Positions 62,515 through 64,000 of a stretch of DNA of 64,000 nucleotides are shown piece by piece (the stretch's first letter is position 1; the number at the start of each line of letters is the position of its first letter). Below the pieces are notes generated by a model. It did not search any database. It worked only from the letters and a program-made list of their open reading frames with translations, and had not been told where the DNA came from. The position numbers and the translations under genes are program-made. This DNA comes from Kryptolebias marmoratus. Lineage: Eukaryota > Chordata > Actinopteri > Cyprinodontiformes > Rivulidae. The DNA lies in NCBI RefSeq assembly GCF_001649575.2, contig NC_051438.1:8178677-8242676 (forward strand), written 5' to 3'.

Positions 62515-63422
62515 NNNNNNNNNNNNNNNNNNNNNNNNNNNNNNNNNNNNNNNNNNNNNNNNNNNNNNNNNNNNNNNNNNNNNNNNNNNNNNNNNNNNNN
62601 NNNNNNNNNNNNNNNNNNNNNNNNNNNNNNNNNNNNNNNNNNNNNNNNNNNNNNNNNNNNNNNNNNNNNNNNNNNNNNNNNNNNNNNNNNNNNNNNNNNN
62701 NNNNNNNNNNNNNNNNNNNNNNNNNNNNNNNNNNNNNNNNNNNNNNNNNNNNNNNNNNNNNNNNNNNNNNNNNNNNNNNNNNNNNNNNNNNNNNNNNNNN
62801 NNNNNNNNNNNNNNNNNNNNNNNNNNNNNNNNNNNNNNNNNNNNNNNNNNNNNNNNNNNNNNNNNNNNNNNNNNNNNNNNNNNNNNNNNNNNNNNNNNNN
62901 NNNNNNNNNNNNNNNNNNNNNNNNNNNNNNNNNNNNNNNNNNNNNNNNNNNNNNNNNNNNNNNNNNNNNNNNNNNNNNNNNNNNNNNNNNNNNNNNNNNN
63001 NNNNNNNNNNNNNNNNNNNNNNNNNNNNNNNNNNNNNNNNNNNNNNNNNNNNNNNNNNNNNNNNNNNNNNNNNNNNNNNNNNNNNNNNNNNNNNNNNNNN
63101 NNNNNNNNNNNNNNNNNNNNNNNNNNNNNNNNNNNNNNNNNNNNNNNNNNNNNNNNNNNNNNNNNNNNNNNNNNNNNNNNNNNNNNNNNNNNNNNNNNNN
63201 NNNNNNNNNNNNNNNNNNNNNNNNNNNNNNNNNNNNNNNNNNNNNNNNNNNNNNNNNNNNNNNNNNNNNNNNNNNNNNNNNNNNNNNNNNNNNNNNNNNN
63301 NNNNNNNNNNNNNNNNNNNNNNNNNNNNNNNNNNNNNNNNNNNNNNNNNNNNNNNNNNNNNNNNNNNNNNNNNNNNNNNNNNNNNNNNNNNNNNNNNNNN
63401 NNNNNNNNNNNNNNNNNNNNNN
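62515..63422. other. assembly gap, 908 N
   Basis: A run of 908 N, bounded on the right by a CT microsatellite. GC-rich first exons often fall into such gaps, so nrg2 exon 1 could be hidden here. Confidence 1.

Positions 63423-63471
<49 letters not shown>
63423..63471. repeat. CT microsatellite at the gap edge
   Basis: Perfect CT run of 49 bases abutting the 908-base gap; it may extend into the gap and explain it. Confidence 0.95.
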
Positions 63472-63473
<2 letters not shown>

Positions 63474-63779
63474 AGCTAATAGGCTAGCATCGCATGGGTG
63501 GGCGCATTGCCTCTCCGAGAGGAAAAGAAGAAGGAAAAAAAGAAAAAGAAAAGCGGCGGCTTGCGCGTACAGGGGGAATCACAAGAAATGATGCGCACTC
63601 CACGCACACGCATCTAACATCGCTCCAGCCCCCCCTCCTCCCTCTCTCAGCTGCCTTTTCGATCTTCAAATCCTTTGGTCTGTGACAAAAAATAAAAATA
63701 AAAACACACACACGCACACACAAATCAAATGAAACAAAACAAAACAAACAAAAAAAAGGAACCGAGGAGGGACGAACGG

Positions 63780-64000
63780 ACAGGATGAGAATAGCAGCGG
63801 TTATCCGGTGAGGCGTTGCAACAGCCGCGCGCACCCTCCAGCCGCGTCCCCTGCGCTCCTCATCAAACGCGAGCGGCTGACGTGAGCAAACATCACCCGC
63901 CTCGGTCGCCGGCGTCGGCCCCGCCACGTCCTGCGCAAACGGCCTAATGACCCGGCCGGCAGGCGGCCCGCGGCCCCGGAGCGCACCGGCGGGCGATCGT
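63780..64000. promoter_or_regulatory. CpG-rich block, possible promoter or first-exon region
   Basis: The last ~220 bases are markedly GC-rich and full of CpG (for example CCGCGCGC, CGGCCGG, GGCGGGCGATCG), unlike the AT-rich rest of the window. This resembles the edge of a CpG island. Given the minus-strand gene, it may be the promoter, 5' leader or flank of nrg2 exon 1. A plus-strand start cannot be excluded: ATGAGAATAGC at about 63785 runs into a GTGAGG. No TATA box or NRG2 N-terminal protein sequence is visible. Confidence 0.5.

Noticed and set aside
62336..63591. Long plus-strand open frames of 365-383 codons
   Set aside because: Almost entirely N, so the length is an artefact of the gap.
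63484..63927. 147-codon minus-strand open frame (starting MAGPTPATEAG)
   Set aside because: It lies in GC-rich then T-rich sequence with poly-F/V stretches from microsatellite-like DNA, has no recognised domain and no resemblance to the NRG2 N-terminus. It could be 5' leader but is not supported as coding.

Overview
The window looks like intronic DNA of a ray-finned fish, most likely a spiny-rayed (acanthomorph) teleost. The evidence is long AT-rich non-coding stretches, abundant CA/GT, GATA and CT microsatellites, vertebrate GT-AG exons, and many degraded fish-type transposons (hAT, Tc1, tRNA-derived SINE, L2-like, Ty3/gypsy). The species assignment is inference. Nothing prokaryotic is present: there are no operons, CRISPR arrays or rRNA.

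Only one gene can be supported. It is a neuregulin-2 orthologue (nrg2, an ErbB3/ErbB4 ligand) on the minus strand. Four consecutive internal exons can be placed to the base: 22413-22575 and 21627-21745 (the two halves of the Ig-like domain), 20874-20997 (linker and first four EGF cysteines) and 4402-4460 (last two EGF cysteines, beta-type). All have GT donors and AG acceptors, and the phases chain without a break (1, 2, 1, 2, 1). Joined, they encode about 154 residues of extracellular ligand domain. The first exon lies more than 39 kb upstream, either inside the 908-base gap at 62515-63422 or beyond base 64000. The stalk/transmembrane and cytoplasmic exons lie below base 1. A CpG-rich block at 63780-64000 could mark the promoter side.

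Layout by plus coordinate: 1-4401 is intron after the EGF exon, with hAT-type elements and a small inverted-repeat element. 4402-4460 is the EGF 3' exon. 4461-20873 is a 16.4 kb intron with tandem-unit repeats, a BED-finger hAT remnant, a SINE and a hAT end. 20874-22575 is the three-exon Ig/EGF cluster. 22576 onward is a giant first intron with most of the mobile-element history: two inverted copies of an element carrying a MADF-like ATG reading frame, a second BED-finger hAT copy, an L2-like LINE end, a TIR element at 51.2-51.8 kb, a decayed Ty3/gypsy element with a hAT MITE nested in it (perfect 8-bp target duplication), and an internally deleted Tc1 element. A 1.5 kb microsatellite cluster lies at 38.2-39.65 kb.

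The most unusual signal is a repeat family present at least eleven times in both orientations. It is built from tandem ~300-bp units next to a TG/CA microsatellite and a degenerate hairpin. That architecture recalls Helentron-associated (HINE/DINE/pearl-like) elements, but I could not test this. A few transposon-free stretches may be conserved enhancers of nrg2; that is inference only.
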